Positions 13,687 to 23,485 of a stretch of DNA of 64,000 nt are shown here, piece after piece. The DNA is from an uncultured Pelagibacteraceae bacterium (GTDB taxonomy: Bacteria; Pseudomonadota; Alphaproteobacteria; Pelagibacterales; Pelagibacteraceae), in contig CACGTU010000001.1 in assembly GCA_902576045.1 (NCBI GenBank), positions 1 to 64,000 of the forward strand, given 5' to 3'. Position 1 is the first letter of the stretch. The number at the start of each line of letters is the position of its first letter. A model generated the notes under the pieces. It was not told the DNA's origin, searched no databases, and worked only from the letters and a program-made list of their open reading frames with translations. Made by a program: the position numbers and the translations under genes.

Positions 13687-14829
13687 TTAACCGTTAAGTA
13701 ATTTTAACGCGTAATCAAGCTGGTTGTCGGTATCAGTATTTATTCTAAAATCATCTGACCCTTCTGCAATTTCAATATCAGGTGTAACACCTACTTGAGA
13801 AATTGATTTTCCAGACGGTAAATAATATTTTGAAACAGTCAGCCTTATCGCTCCATCATTTTTTAAAGGAATAATTGATTGAACAGATCCCTTGCCATAT
13901 GTGCTTTCGCCCACTAATACTGCTCTTTTATGATCTTGAAGTGCGCCCGCAACTATTTCAGATGCGGATGCAGAGCCATAGTTGATAAGAACAATCATTG
14001 TTTCTCCGTTTAAAACGTCCCCTCTCTTTGCGAACCATTTTCTATTTTCAAATTTTCTTTTACTTTTTGTTGAAACTATTTCCCCATTTTCAAGAAAGAA
14101 ATCAGAAATTTTTATAGCTTGAGAAAGCAACCCGCCAGGATTATTTCTTAGATCTAAAATATAATTTTTAACTTTTCCATTTTTTTTAAATTCTTTTATC
14201 TTATCCTCTATCTGATCACTGCTATTTTCATTGAAAGATGTAAGCCTAATATATCCGGTTCTATCGTCAATGATTTCAGATTTAACAGAAGCTACTTTTA
14301 TAATGTCTCTTGTAATAACAAATGTTAATGCCTTTTTCTCACCAACTCGTCTAACAGTTATTTCAATATCAGTTCCAACAGGACCTCTCATTAAATCAAC
14401 AGCCTCCATTAAAGACTTACCTTGAACTTGTATATCATTAATTTTTACAATGTAATCACCTGCCTTAATTCCAACTTTAGAGGCTGGAGAATTATCTATT
14501 GGTGAAATCACTTTTACTACACCTGCCTCCATACCTACTTCGATACCCAAACCTCCAAATTCTCCACTTGTTTCGGTTTGCATATTTTCAAATGAGTCTG
14601 GAGACATATATGCGGAATAAGGATCTAGAGATTGTAACACACCATTTATAGCCGCATCCATTGCATCACTTTGATTTACATCCTCAACATATTCTTTATT
14701 AATTTTATCTAGTACTTCACTGAATAGATCTATTTTTTTATAAATATCATCTTCATTTGCAGATTTTGAAATCGTTGAAAAATTACAAATTAAAATAATT
14801 ATTAGTAAATTTTTAATTTTAAATCTCAT
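13687..14829 (-). CDS. ctpA: S41 family C-terminal processing peptidase
   Basis: Signal peptide, PDZ domain, peptidase motif GSASASEIVAGALQDHKRAVLVGESTYGKGSVQ; ATG 14829 (MRFKIKNLL) preferred start. Confidence 0.92.
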   Translation of the reverse strand: MRFKIKNLLIIILICNFSTISKSANEDDIYKKIDLFSEVLDKINKEYVEDVNQSDAMDAAINGVLQSLDPYSAYMSPDSFENMQTETSGEFGGLGIEVGMEAGVVKVISPIDNSPASKVGIKAGDYIVKINDIQVQGKSLMEAVDLMRGPVGTDIEITVRRVGEKKALTFVITRDIIKVASVKSEIIDDRTGYIRLTSFNENSSDQIEDKIKEFKKNGKVKNYILDLRNNPGGLLSQAIKISDFFLENGEIVSTKSKRKFENRKWFAKRGDVLNGETMIVLINYGSASASEIVAGALQDHKRAVLVGESTYGKGSVQSIIPLKNDGAIRLTVSKYYLPSGKSISQVGVTPDIEIAEGSDDFRINTDTDNQLDYALKLLNG

Positions 14830-15176
14830 ATAATTAATTTCTCTTTGGGTATTAATTCGGACCACATTTTTTCTAATTCGTAAAATTTTCTTTTTTCAGG
14901 ATTAAAAATATGAACAATTAAATCAATTCCATCAACCAACTTCCAATCATTACTTTCTTTACCTTCGATTTTACAATTTTGAATTCCACTTTTCTTAAAT
15001 TTTTCAAAAACTTGCTCTGATAAAGCTTGGATATGTCTCGATGAAGTTCCACTAGCTATAATCATATAATCAGCCATTGATGATTTACCCTCAAGATCAA
15101 TGGAAACTATATCTGTTGCTTTATTAAAATCTAGTGTATCGATTATTTCTTTTTTTAAACTGGAGATTTTATCCAT
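14826..15176 (-). CDS. rsfS: Ribosome silencing factor (RsfS/Iojap)
   Basis: ADYMIIASGTSSRHIQALSE, next to nadD. Confidence 0.92.
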   Translation of the reverse strand: MDKISSLKKEIIDTLDFNKATDIVSIDLEGKSSMADYMIIASGTSSRHIQALSEQVFEKFKKSGIQNCKIEGKESNDWKLVDGIDLIVHIFNPEKRKFYELEKMWSELIPKEKLII

Positions 15177-15193
15177 TAATTAAATTTAGAGTA

Positions 15194-15724
15194 TCAAATT
15201 TTTCTTAATTGAGAAGATGAAATTTTGACTTTATTAAATTTAATAAATTCAACGCTTTTCCTATTATATTTTTTATAAACAGGGGATTTAATGGCTTTGG
15301 TTTTATAACCATCTCTATCAAAAACTATTACTCTACATATCTTCAAAATTTCTTTGTAACTTTTCCACTTATGAAAATTAATCAGGTTATCTGCACCAAT
15401 AATAAAATATAATTTATTTGATTTTTTTTTTAAAAATTTAATTAAATGAATAGTTTTATTAGATTTTATTTTTTTTTCATAAAACTTAACTTCTATAAAT
15501 TTATTCTTTAAATTTATTTTTCTAGCAAATGCTATTCTTTTATTAATATTAATAAAACTTTCATTTTTGAAAGGATTCTTGTTTGTTATTGCCCATATAA
15601 TTTTATCAAGTTTTAAAATTTTTTTTGCAACTTTACTAATTTTAATATGACCGATGTGCGCGGGATCAAATGTTCCACCAAGAATGCCAATTCTTTTTTT
15701 ATTTTCTAATTTGGCCTGAACCAT
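15194..15724 (-). CDS. nadD: Nicotinate-nucleotide adenylyltransferase
   Basis: GILGGTFDPAHIGHIKIS, SSSQLRK. Confidence 0.92.
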   Translation of the reverse strand: MVQAKLENKKRIGILGGTFDPAHIGHIKISKVAKKILKLDKIIWAITNKNPFKNESFININKRIAFARKINLKNKFIEVKFYEKKIKSNKTIHLIKFLKKKSNKLYFIIGADNLINFHKWKSYKEILKICRVIVFDRDGYKTKAIKSPVYKKYNRKSVEFIKFNKVKISSSQLRKI

Positions 15725-16943
15725 ATATTTCGTATTTGTAACTTACAAGTTGGTTTAGTCCAACAGGCCCTCTTGGAGGCAATTTGTTTGTTGAAATTCC
15801 AACTTCTCCACCAAATCCAAACTCACCCCCGTCTGCAAATTGTGTAGAAGAATTTTGAATTGCTATAGAGCTATTTACATTTCTTATAAAATATTTTGCT
15901 GTCCTGTTATTATTCGTAATAATAGCATCTGTATGCATAGTTCCATATTTGTTTATATGTCCAATAGCTTCTAAAATATTTTGAACAACTTTGACTGATA
16001 TTTTTGATGATAAATGTTCAGTAGACCAAGTTTTATTATTTGCTATTAATGTTTTTCCAGAAAAATTTTTTTTTATAGTTTTATCACCATAAATCTTACA
16101 ACCACTTTTTGTTAACTCTTTTAATATTTCGTTGATATTTTTTAATTTATTTTTGTGTATCAAGAGGGTTTCTGTGGCGCCACAAATACTCGTGTTTCTC
16201 ATTTTTGCATTTTTAACAATTTTTTTTGCCATATTTAAATTTGCATCTTTATCTATGTAAGTATGACAAATACCTTCCAAATGACCTATTACTGCAACAT
16301 TTGATAATTCTTGAACTTTCTTGACTAAATTTTTACCTCCCCTGGGTATTACCACATCGATATATTGCTTCATTTTTGAGAGCATAAAATCCACAAGTTT
16401 CCTATCTTTCTTTTCGATAAATTGAACAAAATTTTTATCTATTTTGTGTTTAGCTAGACAAGTTCGGAAATAGTTAGCTAAAATTTTATTGGTAAAATAA
16501 GCTTCTGATCCACCTCTTAAAATGACACAATTTCCAGATTTGAAACATAAAGTCGATACATCTGCAGTAACATTTGGTCTGCTCTCATAAATCACCCCAA
16601 TAACTCCAATTGGTATGCTTACTTTTTTAATTTTTAACCCATTAGGTCTTGTCCACTTGCTCAATTCGTAATTGACTGGATCTTTTAGTTTTATAACAGT
16701 TTTAATTGCTTCTATTATTGAATTAAGTTTCTCATTGTTAAGCTCTAATCTATTAACTAAATTTTTTTTAAGACCTTTTTTCTTTGCGTATCTTATATCT
16801 TTTAAATTTTCTAGTAGAATTTTATTTTTATTTTTAAAAATTAATTTTACAAAACTTTTAAGGACATTATTTTTAATTTTAGTATCTATAATTTCATGTG
16901 CTTTTTTTGAATTTTGTCCTAGTTTTATCAAATATTTACTCAT
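15699..16943 (-). CDS. proA: Gamma-glutamyl phosphate reductase
   Basis: SKWTRPNGLKIKKVSIPIGVIGVIYESRPNVT; adjacent to proB. Confidence 0.95.
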   Translation of the reverse strand: MSKYLIKLGQNSKKAHEIIDTKIKNNVLKSFVKLIFKNKNKILLENLKDIRYAKKKGLKKNLVNRLELNNEKLNSIIEAIKTVIKLKDPVNYELSKWTRPNGLKIKKVSIPIGVIGVIYESRPNVTADVSTLCFKSGNCVILRGGSEAYFTNKILANYFRTCLAKHKIDKNFVQFIEKKDRKLVDFMLSKMKQYIDVVIPRGGKNLVKKVQELSNVAVIGHLEGICHTYIDKDANLNMAKKIVKNAKMRNTSICGATETLLIHKNKLKNINEILKELTKSGCKIYGDKTIKKNFSGKTLIANNKTWSTEHLSSKISVKVVQNILEAIGHINKYGTMHTDAIITNNNRTAKYFIRNVNSSIAIQNSSTQFADGGEFGFGGEVGISTNKLPPRGPVGLNQLVSYKYEIYGSGQIRK

Positions 16944-18049
16944 TATATCCTTACCATATCATCTTTATGAATAACTTCCGATTTTGAAACATATCCCAAT
17001 AAACTTGAAATTGTGTTTGAATGTTGCCCCTTAATTTTACTTATTTCAGCCGATGTGAAGCTACTTAAGCCGCGAGCAAATTCATTCATGTTTTTATCTA
17101 AAATTTTAATATGATCTCCTTTATTAAAATTTCCTCTAACAGTTTTAATACCAGCAGCCAACAAACTCTTGCCTTTTCTTAGGGCGTTTAAAGCACCGTC
17201 ATCAATTATTACATCTCCTTTTGGAGAAATAGAACTTATAATCCATTTTTTTCTAGCGTCTAATTTTGATATATTTGGTAAAAACCAAGTACAATTATTA
17301 TCTGATAAAATTTTTTGAATAGGTCTATGAACTAAACCATTTGCAATTGCCATATGACATCCTGAAAGTTGGCAAACCTTTGCTGCATCAATCTTAGTCT
17401 TCATGCCACCAGTTCCGTGCTCACTTATACTTTTCGTTGCGATTTTTTCAATCTTATCATCAATAGTGCTTATTTCTTTTATTAATATTGCTTCTTTATT
17501 TATTTTTGGATTTTTTGTGTATAATCCTTCAACATCAGATAATAAGATTAAACAATCAGCACCTGAAATTTGTGCAACTCTTGAAGCTAATCTGTCATTG
17601 TCACCATACTTAATTTCAGATGTTGCGATGCTATCATTCTCATTAACTATTGGGACAAAACCTAAACTAAATAGATTCTCAAATGTTCTTTTAGCATTAA
17701 TTGCTCTTCTTCTTTTCTCAGTATCCTCAAGAGTTAACAATATTTGTGAAAGATTAATTTTTTTTGGACTGAAAAATTCTTTAAACAAATTCATTAATTC
17801 GATTTGTCCAATTGATGCCACGGCCTGACTTTTATCTAATTTTAGATTTTTTTTACTTAATTTAAGTTTTTTACAGCCAAGCGCTATAGCGCCTGAACTA
17901 ACAATAATTATGTTTTTTTTTAACTTTTTTAAATTTTTGATATCTTTTGCAAATTCACTTAACCATTTTACCCTTATTTTTTTATCTTTATCAATAAGAA
18001 GAGAAGAGCCAATTTTTACAACAACAGTCTTTGAGTCTTTAAGATACAT
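16943..18049 (-). CDS. proB: Glutamate 5-kinase with C-terminal PUA domain
   Basis: VVKIGSSLL, SSGAIALG, GTGGMKTKIDAAK. Confidence 0.95.
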   Translation of the reverse strand: MYLKDSKTVVVKIGSSLLIDKDKKIRVKWLSEFAKDIKNLKKLKKNIIIVSSGAIALGCKKLKLSKKNLKLDKSQAVASIGQIELMNLFKEFFSPKKINLSQILLTLEDTEKRRRAINAKRTFENLFSLGFVPIVNENDSIATSEIKYGDNDRLASRVAQISGADCLILLSDVEGLYTKNPKINKEAILIKEISTIDDKIEKIATKSISEHGTGGMKTKIDAAKVCQLSGCHMAIANGLVHRPIQKILSDNNCTWFLPNISKLDARKKWIISSISPKGDVIIDDGALNALRKGKSLLAAGIKTVRGNFNKGDHIKILDKNMNEFARGLSSFTSAEISKIKGQHSNTISSLLGYVSKSEVIHKDDMVRI

Positions 18050-19022
18050 AATTTATTAATTTAGCTTTGACTTTCATTAATGCGTCTTTTCTAAGTGTAG
18101 ATAATAGTAATACATTTTTTTTTGTTTTTTTTTTAAAGTTTTTTACTTTTTCATTTACTTCTATTTCATCCAATAAATCTATCTTGTTTAAAACTATTAA
18201 TTCATCTTTTTTCAAGAGATCATTACTATACTCGCCCAATTCATTTCTTACTTGATTATATGATTCCTCAAGATTGTTTTCTGTAATGTCTATTAAATGT
18301 AATAGAGATTTACATCTTTCTATATGTTTTAAAAACTTAATACCTAAGCCAGTTCCTGTATGTGCTCCTTCTATTAGACCAGGTATATCTGCCAGTGTTA
18401 TTTCTTTATCATCATAAATTGTGACACCTAAGTTTGGATTTAATGTGGTAAATTTGTAATTTGCTATTTTTGGGTTGGCACTTGTTATGGATGCAAGCAG
18501 GCTAGATTTACCAGCATTAGGAAGTCCTATAATTCCTATATCAGCAATAGTTTTGAGTTGAAGCCATATCCAAAATTCCTCTCCTTTAGATCCCTTAGTA
18601 AATTTTTTTGGAGCACGATTAGTTGAAGATTTGAATCTTGTATTCCCAAATCCCCCCTTTCCTCCTATAGCAACAACAAATTCTTCATTTTCATTTTTAA
18701 AATCATAGATTAAAGTTTTGTTATCTTCCTCAAATACTTGTGTACCGACAGGAACTTTTAGAAAAAGAACTTCACCACCTTTCCCTGTTTTGTTTTTTCC
18801 ACTACCATCGCCACCTCTTTGTGCTTTAAAGTGTTGTTGATAACGAAAGTCTATAAGCGTGTTTAAGTTTCTTTCAGATGTAAGTACTACAGAACCGCCT
18901 TTACCACCGTCTCCACCATCAGGACCTCCAAACTCAACGAATTTTTCTCTTCTGAAACTAGGTGATCCCGATCCGCCATCGCCAGCTTTTACGTATATCT
19001 TTACTTGATCTAAAAATTTCAT
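18039..19022 (-). CDS. obgE: Obg family GTPase
   Basis: Glycine-rich Obg fold and GLPNAGKSSLLASIT; adjacent to rpmA/rplU. Confidence 0.96.
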   Translation of the reverse strand: MKFLDQVKIYVKAGDGGSGSPSFRREKFVEFGGPDGGDGGKGGSVVLTSERNLNTLIDFRYQQHFKAQRGGDGSGKNKTGKGGEVLFLKVPVGTQVFEEDNKTLIYDFKNENEEFVVAIGGKGGFGNTRFKSSTNRAPKKFTKGSKGEEFWIWLQLKTIADIGIIGLPNAGKSSLLASITSANPKIANYKFTTLNPNLGVTIYDDKEITLADIPGLIEGAHTGTGLGIKFLKHIERCKSLLHLIDITENNLEESYNQVRNELGEYSNDLLKKDELIVLNKIDLLDEIEVNEKVKNFKKKTKKNVLLLSTLRKDALMKVKAKLINYVS

Positions 19023-19050
19023 GATACAACAATGTTAGGAGTTGTGAGAT

Positions 19051-19305
19051 TTAATTGGGTTTTACAGATACGTAAGTTCTATCTGACTTACTTTTTTTAA
19101 ATTCTACTTTACCTTTAACTACAGAAAAAATTGAGTGATCTTTTCCCATCCCTACATTTTCTCCAGGGAAAATTTTTGTTCCTCTTTGTCTTACTATTAT
19201 ATTTCCAGGAACAACAAACTGGCCACCATATTTTTTTACTCCGAGCCTACGTCCAGCACTATCTCTACCATTCCTTGACGATCCACCAGCTTTTTTTGTT
19301 GCCAT
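19051..19305 (-). CDS. rpmA: 50S ribosomal protein L27
   Basis: [29 protein letters not shown]. Confidence 0.98.
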   Translation of the reverse strand: MATKKAGGSSRNGRDSAGRRLGVKKYGGQFVVPGNIIVRQRGTKIFPGENVGMGKDHSIFSVVKGKVEFKKSKSDRTYVSVKPN

Positions 19306-19312
19306 ACTTTAC

Positions 19313-19717
19313 CTATTTATTTGAAACTTCCTTAGTTTGAGTTTTTATTTCTTTTGAAGCTTCCTTTTTTATTTCCGCCTCTGAAATTATCTTTCCATCC
19401 TTAGAAAAAATTTTATTTATTCTAATTAAAGAAAACTGCTGTCTATGTCCATTTTTTCTTCTAGAGTTTTTTCTTCTTCTTTTTTTAAAAATTAATACCG
19501 TTCTATTTTTTCCATTTTTAATTAAGTCAGCTTCAACTTTAGCTCCTGAAATAGTTGGTTCTCCTAATTCAAGTTTTTTATCGTCTCCGTAAGCTAAAAC
19601 TTCGTTAAATTCTAATTTAGTTTCAGGCTTCGAATCTTCTAATCTTTCAATCTTAATTATTTCGCCAGCTTGCACTTTGTACTGTTTTCCACCTGTTTTT
19701 ATTACTGCGAATGACAT
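19313..19717 (-). CDS. rplU: 50S ribosomal protein L21 with charged C-terminal tail
   Basis: FAVIKTGGKQYKVQAGEIIKIERL; KKRRRKNSRRKNGHRQQFSLIRI. Confidence 0.96.
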   Translation of the reverse strand: MSFAVIKTGGKQYKVQAGEIIKIERLEDSKPETKLEFNEVLAYGDDKKLELGEPTISGAKVEADLIKNGKNRTVLIFKKRRRKNSRRKNGHRQQFSLIRINKIFSKDGKIISEAEIKKEASKEIKTQTKEVSNK

Positions 19718-19743
19718 AGTTAGTCCTAATTTTTAATAACTGC

Positions 19744-19771
19744 AATATAGTCAGGGTCAAATCATAGTCAA
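19744..19771 (-). promoter_or_regulatory. Candidate sigma70-type promoter for rplU-rpmA-obgE
   Basis: TTGACT - 16 nt - TATATT on the minus strand upstream of rplU. Confidence 0.5.
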
Positions 19772-19781
19772 GCTGAATAAC

Positions 19782-20498
19782 TTAGAAATTATCCTTTAAA
19801 TCTCTCAATTTTGAAAATGTTTCCAAATCTTCAGATTTTAAAAAAATGTTGCAATCTAGTTCGTCCTCAATTGTGGTTGGAATAGTTGGTAATCCTTTAT
19901 CTAATAAATTTTTTATTTTTTCAAATTTTTTGTTTAACTTCTCATTTTGTTGATCTTGAATTTTACAAAACTCTGCATTTTTCATTGTGTATTCATGTCC
20001 ACAGAATATTTTTGTTTCTTTAGGGAAATTTTTAAATATTTGAAGCGAGGAAAACATTTGTTCATATGTACCTTCAAATATTCTACCACATCCTAAAGAG
20101 AATAATGTATCTCCAGTGAATAATAATTTTTCTTTTTTAAAGTAGAAACATATGTGCCCAGAAGTATGTCCTGGTATATGGAATACTTGAAAACTAAATT
20201 CATCTTTGCTCCAAATCTCTTTGTCCTTCAACTCTATATCGATTCCTGGTATTCTATGTTTATCTTCTACATATCCTATTACTTTGGCATTATATTTCTT
20301 TTTTAAATTTAAATTTCCTCCAATGTGATCAAAATGATGATGTGTGTTTAAAATATACTTTAAATTAGCTTGATTACTTTCTACAGAAGCAATTACTGGT
20401 CCTTCCTCACTTGGGTCTACAACACATGCATTTTTGTTACTGTCTATAATTAAATAGGAATAATTATCTTCTAGACATTTTATAATTTCAACATTCAT
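19782..20498 (-). CDS. gloB: Hydroxyacylglutathione hydrolase (glyoxalase II)
   Basis: THHHFDHIGGN metallo-beta-lactamase motif, GHTSGHICFY, CGHEYT. Confidence 0.92.
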   Translation of the reverse strand: MNVEIIKCLEDNYSYLIIDSNKNACVVDPSEEGPVIASVESNQANLKYILNTHHHFDHIGGNLNLKKKYNAKVIGYVEDKHRIPGIDIELKDKEIWSKDEFSFQVFHIPGHTSGHICFYFKKEKLLFTGDTLFSLGCGRIFEGTYEQMFSSLQIFKNFPKETKIFCGHEYTMKNAEFCKIQDQQNEKLNKKFEKIKNLLDKGLPTIPTTIEDELDCNIFLKSEDLETFSKLRDLKDNF

Positions 20499-21095
20499 TT
20501 ATTTCTCTATTAAAAAAATTCCTAATTGCGATTCTAAATTTCTCCATGCTAAATTTTTAGCACTCAAATTTAGAGTTTTATCATTTTTTAATGCTAAAGA
20601 TTTAAAAATTTTTATTTCTCTTTTTGAACAAAAATTGAAAAAATCCCTTAAAGTGCACATATGCAAATTAGGTGTATTATACCATTCATTAGGAAGGTTT
20701 TCTGTAACTGGCATTGTGCCTTTAATTAATAAATTAAGACGAACTTTCCAGTAACCAAAGTTTGGTATAGTTACAATTGCTTTTTTACCAACTCGCAAAA
20801 GCTCAGAAATAACTTTTTCAGGATCTAAGAAAGCTTGAAGCGTCTGACTTAATATAACAAAATCGAATGAATTATTTGGGAATTGTTGCAAGTCATTTTC
20901 TGCATTTCCTTCTATGACAGTCAAACCTTTTGATAGGCAATTTTGAACCCTATTTTTTGAAATTTCTAAACCACGTATCTTAGAAGTTTTATTATCTTTA
21001 AGAAACTTCATTAATTCTCCATCGCCACATCCAACATCTAAAACTTTGGAATTTTGCAATATTAGCTCAGAAATAACTTTAAATTCTTTTTTCAT
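20499..21095 (-). CDS. metW: Methionine biosynthesis protein MetW
   Basis: VLDVGCGDGELMKFL, WYNTPNLHMCTLRDF; adjacent to metX. Confidence 0.93.
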   Translation of the reverse strand: MKKEFKVISELILQNSKVLDVGCGDGELMKFLKDNKTSKIRGLEISKNRVQNCLSKGLTVIEGNAENDLQQFPNNSFDFVILSQTLQAFLDPEKVISELLRVGKKAIVTIPNFGYWKVRLNLLIKGTMPVTENLPNEWYNTPNLHMCTLRDFFNFCSKREIKIFKSLALKNDKTLNLSAKNLAWRNLESQLGIFLIEK

Positions 21096-22212
21096 TCAAA
21101 GTTTTATAGTTTGTTTTTAAATAATTCCCTAAAGTATCCAAAAAATCTGGTACATCTAAAAGAAATGAATCGTGTCCTTTGTCAGATTCTATTTCTACAA
21201 AACCAACATCTGCACCAATTGCGTTTAGCGCTATAACTATCTCTCTATTTTCAGAAGTTGGATATAACCAATCTGAAGTGAATGAAATTACAAAAAATTT
21301 AGAAGTCGTATTACTGAAAGCAGCTGATAGATTACCATTAAATTGTTTTGATAAATCGAAGTAATCCATCGCTCTAGTTATATACAAGTAACTATTTGCA
21401 TCAAACCTATCTACAAACACTGATCCTTGGTATCTAAGATAACTCTCAATTTGAAAATCTGCATCAAAACTAAATTTTAAATCATCTCTCTCTTGTAACT
21501 TTCTGCCAAATTTTTCCTGGAGACCCTTTTTCGACAAATAAGTAATATGTGCCGCCATTCTAGCAACAGCCAAACCTTTATCAGGACTTGTTTTATTTTC
21601 TTCATACAAGCCATTTTTCCAATTAGTATCAGCAAGTATTGCTTGTCTTCCAAGTTCATTGAATGCAATATTTTGTGCAGAATGACTAGATGTACAGGCA
21701 ATCGGTATTGCAATACGTGATTTATCCGGAAAATTTGAAACAAATTGTAATACCTGCATACCACCCATGGACCCGCCGATAACTGCAAATAATTTATCTA
21801 TTTTAAAATGCTCTAGTAGATTGTATTGAGCATTAACCATATCATTAATTGTTATAACTGGAAAATTTGTCCCTATGGGTTTGCCTGTTTCTTCATCTAT
21901 TGTGCTCGGACCATATGAACCCATACATCCTCCAATTACGTTAGCGCATATGACAAAAAATTTTTCTGTATCTATAGCTTTTCCTGATCCAAGTGCGTAG
22001 CTCCACCAGCCATCTTTATTTGTAATAGGATTTTTTCCAGAAGCAAATTGATCACCTGTTAGTGCATGAAATACTAAAATAGCATTATCTTTTTTTTCGT
22101 TAAGAGTCCCATATGTCTCATATGAAATTGAAAAATTTGAAATTTCTTTCCCACAATCTAATTTTTGTGGTTTTGTTATTATAATATTTTTAAACTGTTT
22201 TAATTTATTCAT
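21079..22212 (-). CDS. metX: Homoserine O-acetyl/succinyltransferase (MetX family)
   Basis: YETYGTLNEKKDNAILVFHALTGD, GGSMGGMQVLQF, SDKGHDSFL. Confidence 0.95.
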   Translation of the reverse strand: MNKLKQFKNIIITKPQKLDCGKEISNFSISYETYGTLNEKKDNAILVFHALTGDQFASGKNPITNKDGWWSYALGSGKAIDTEKFFVICANVIGGCMGSYGPSTIDEETGKPIGTNFPVITINDMVNAQYNLLEHFKIDKLFAVIGGSMGGMQVLQFVSNFPDKSRIAIPIACTSSHSAQNIAFNELGRQAILADTNWKNGLYEENKTSPDKGLAVARMAAHITYLSKKGLQEKFGRKLQERDDLKFSFDADFQIESYLRYQGSVFVDRFDANSYLYITRAMDYFDLSKQFNGNLSAAFSNTTSKFFVISFTSDWLYPTSENREIVIALNAIGADVGFVEIESDKGHDSFLLDVPDFLDTLGNYLKTNYKTLNEKRI

Positions 22213-22244
22213 AATAAATTTAAGATTTAGCGAATTGAGAGGTA

Positions 22245-22301
22245 AAAAAACTTGTTTAGCAGGTTTTTTATAGCGCTCGCAATTCAGTTTAAATCAGCGC
22301 A
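22245..22301 (-). promoter_or_regulatory. SAM-II riboswitch upstream of metX
   Basis: Minus strand TGCGCTGATTTAAACTGAATTGCGAGCGCTATAAAAAACCTGCTAAACAAG keeps P1 (GCGC...GCGC), TGATTTAA, ATTGC and GCTAAA of the SAM-II pseudoknot as I recall it from the marine metX riboswitch; ends about 30 nt before the metX ATG. Confidence 0.9.
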
Positions 22302-22306
22302 GTAAA

Positions 22307-22335
22307 CTTTTACAAGATAGGTATTTACATGTCAA
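22307..22335 (-). promoter_or_regulatory. Candidate promoter driving the SAM-II/metX transcript
   Basis: TTGACA - 17 nt - TAAAAG immediately upstream of the riboswitch. Confidence 0.45.
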
Positions 22336-22399
22336 TTTTTTTGGAATTAATTGCTTCTTTTGTTTAAATATATAAATATTCACTTTAATAATTATCGAT

Positions 22400-23485
22400 A
22401 TGAATGTACCAAATTTTAGAAAAATAGATCTCATCACCTACAAGCCAGGAAGGTCATTATTAAGCTCTAAAAAAAAAGTAATTAAACTGTCAGCAAATGA
22501 GTCGGCTTTCGGTGCAGGGGAAAGAGTAAGAAATATATTAAAGAATAGAAATAACAATATTTCAAAATATCCCGATAGTAAGTTTAAAAGATTAATAGAA
22601 ACTATTTCAAAGAAATTTAATTTAAATAAAGAAAAAATTATATGTGGAGCAGGATCAGATGAAATAATACAAATGATTTGCACACTATTTCTTAATAAGG
22701 GTGATGAAGTAGTTGTCCCACAGTACAGTTTTTTAATGTATAGAATTTATGCAAAAATTGTTGGTGCTAAGATTAAGTTTTCAAAAGAAGTAAATTTTAA
22801 AGTTTCTGTGGATGAAATCTTGAAAAAAGTAGGTAGAAATACAAAAATAGTTTTTATAGCAAATCCAAATAATCCTACGGGCACTTATTTAACAAAAAAA
22901 GAATTATTAAAATTAAGAAAAAAATTAAATAAGAAAATACTATTAGTTGTGGATGATGCGTACTTTGAATATATGATGAACAAAGATTACTCATCAGGAT
23001 TAAATATTTTTAAAAATTTTAGCAATGTTTTTATTTTAAGGACATTCTCAAAAATTCATGGTCTTGCATCATTAAGAGTTGGTTGGGGGTATGGTGACAA
23101 AAAAATAATTAAAGAACTTTATAAAATTAAACCACCATTTAATGTTAATAAATTTGCACAAGATTGTGCTGTGGAGGCTTTATATGACAACAAACATATA
23201 AAAAATTCTATAAAACATAATACCTATTGGTGTAAAAAAATTAAGAGTGAGTTACAAAAATATGACATCACCATGAATGAAGTTACAGCAAATTTCTTTT
23301 TACTAAACTTTAAAAACTGTAAATTCTCATCAAACGTTATCTCAAGAAAACTTGAGAATAGAGGAATCATATTAAGAGAGATGTATGCATATGGAATAAA
23401 AAATTGTTTAAGATTAACAATAGGCAATGTTAAAGAGAATAAATTTTTTTTAAAACAGATGTCACTGATATTTAAAAATGTTTAA
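22400..23485 (+). CDS. hisC: Histidinol-phosphate aminotransferase family
   Basis: KLSANESAFG, ANPNNPTGTYL, RTFSKIHGLASLRVGWG. Confidence 0.9.
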   Translation: MNVPNFRKIDLITYKPGRSLLSSKKKVIKLSANESAFGAGERVRNILKNRNNNISKYPDSKFKRLIETISKKFNLNKEKIICGAGSDEIIQMICTLFLNKGDEVVVPQYSFLMYRIYAKIVGAKIKFSKEVNFKVSVDEILKKVGRNTKIVFIANPNNPTGTYLTKKELLKLRKKLNKKILLVVDDAYFEYMMNKDYSSGLNIFKNFSNVFILRTFSKIHGLASLRVGWGYGDKKIIKELYKIKPPFNVNKFAQDCAVEALYDNKHIKNSIKHNTYWCKKIKSELQKYDITMNEVTANFFLLNFKNCKFSSNVISRKLENRGIILREMYAYGIKNCLRLTIGNVKENKFFLKQMSLIFKNV

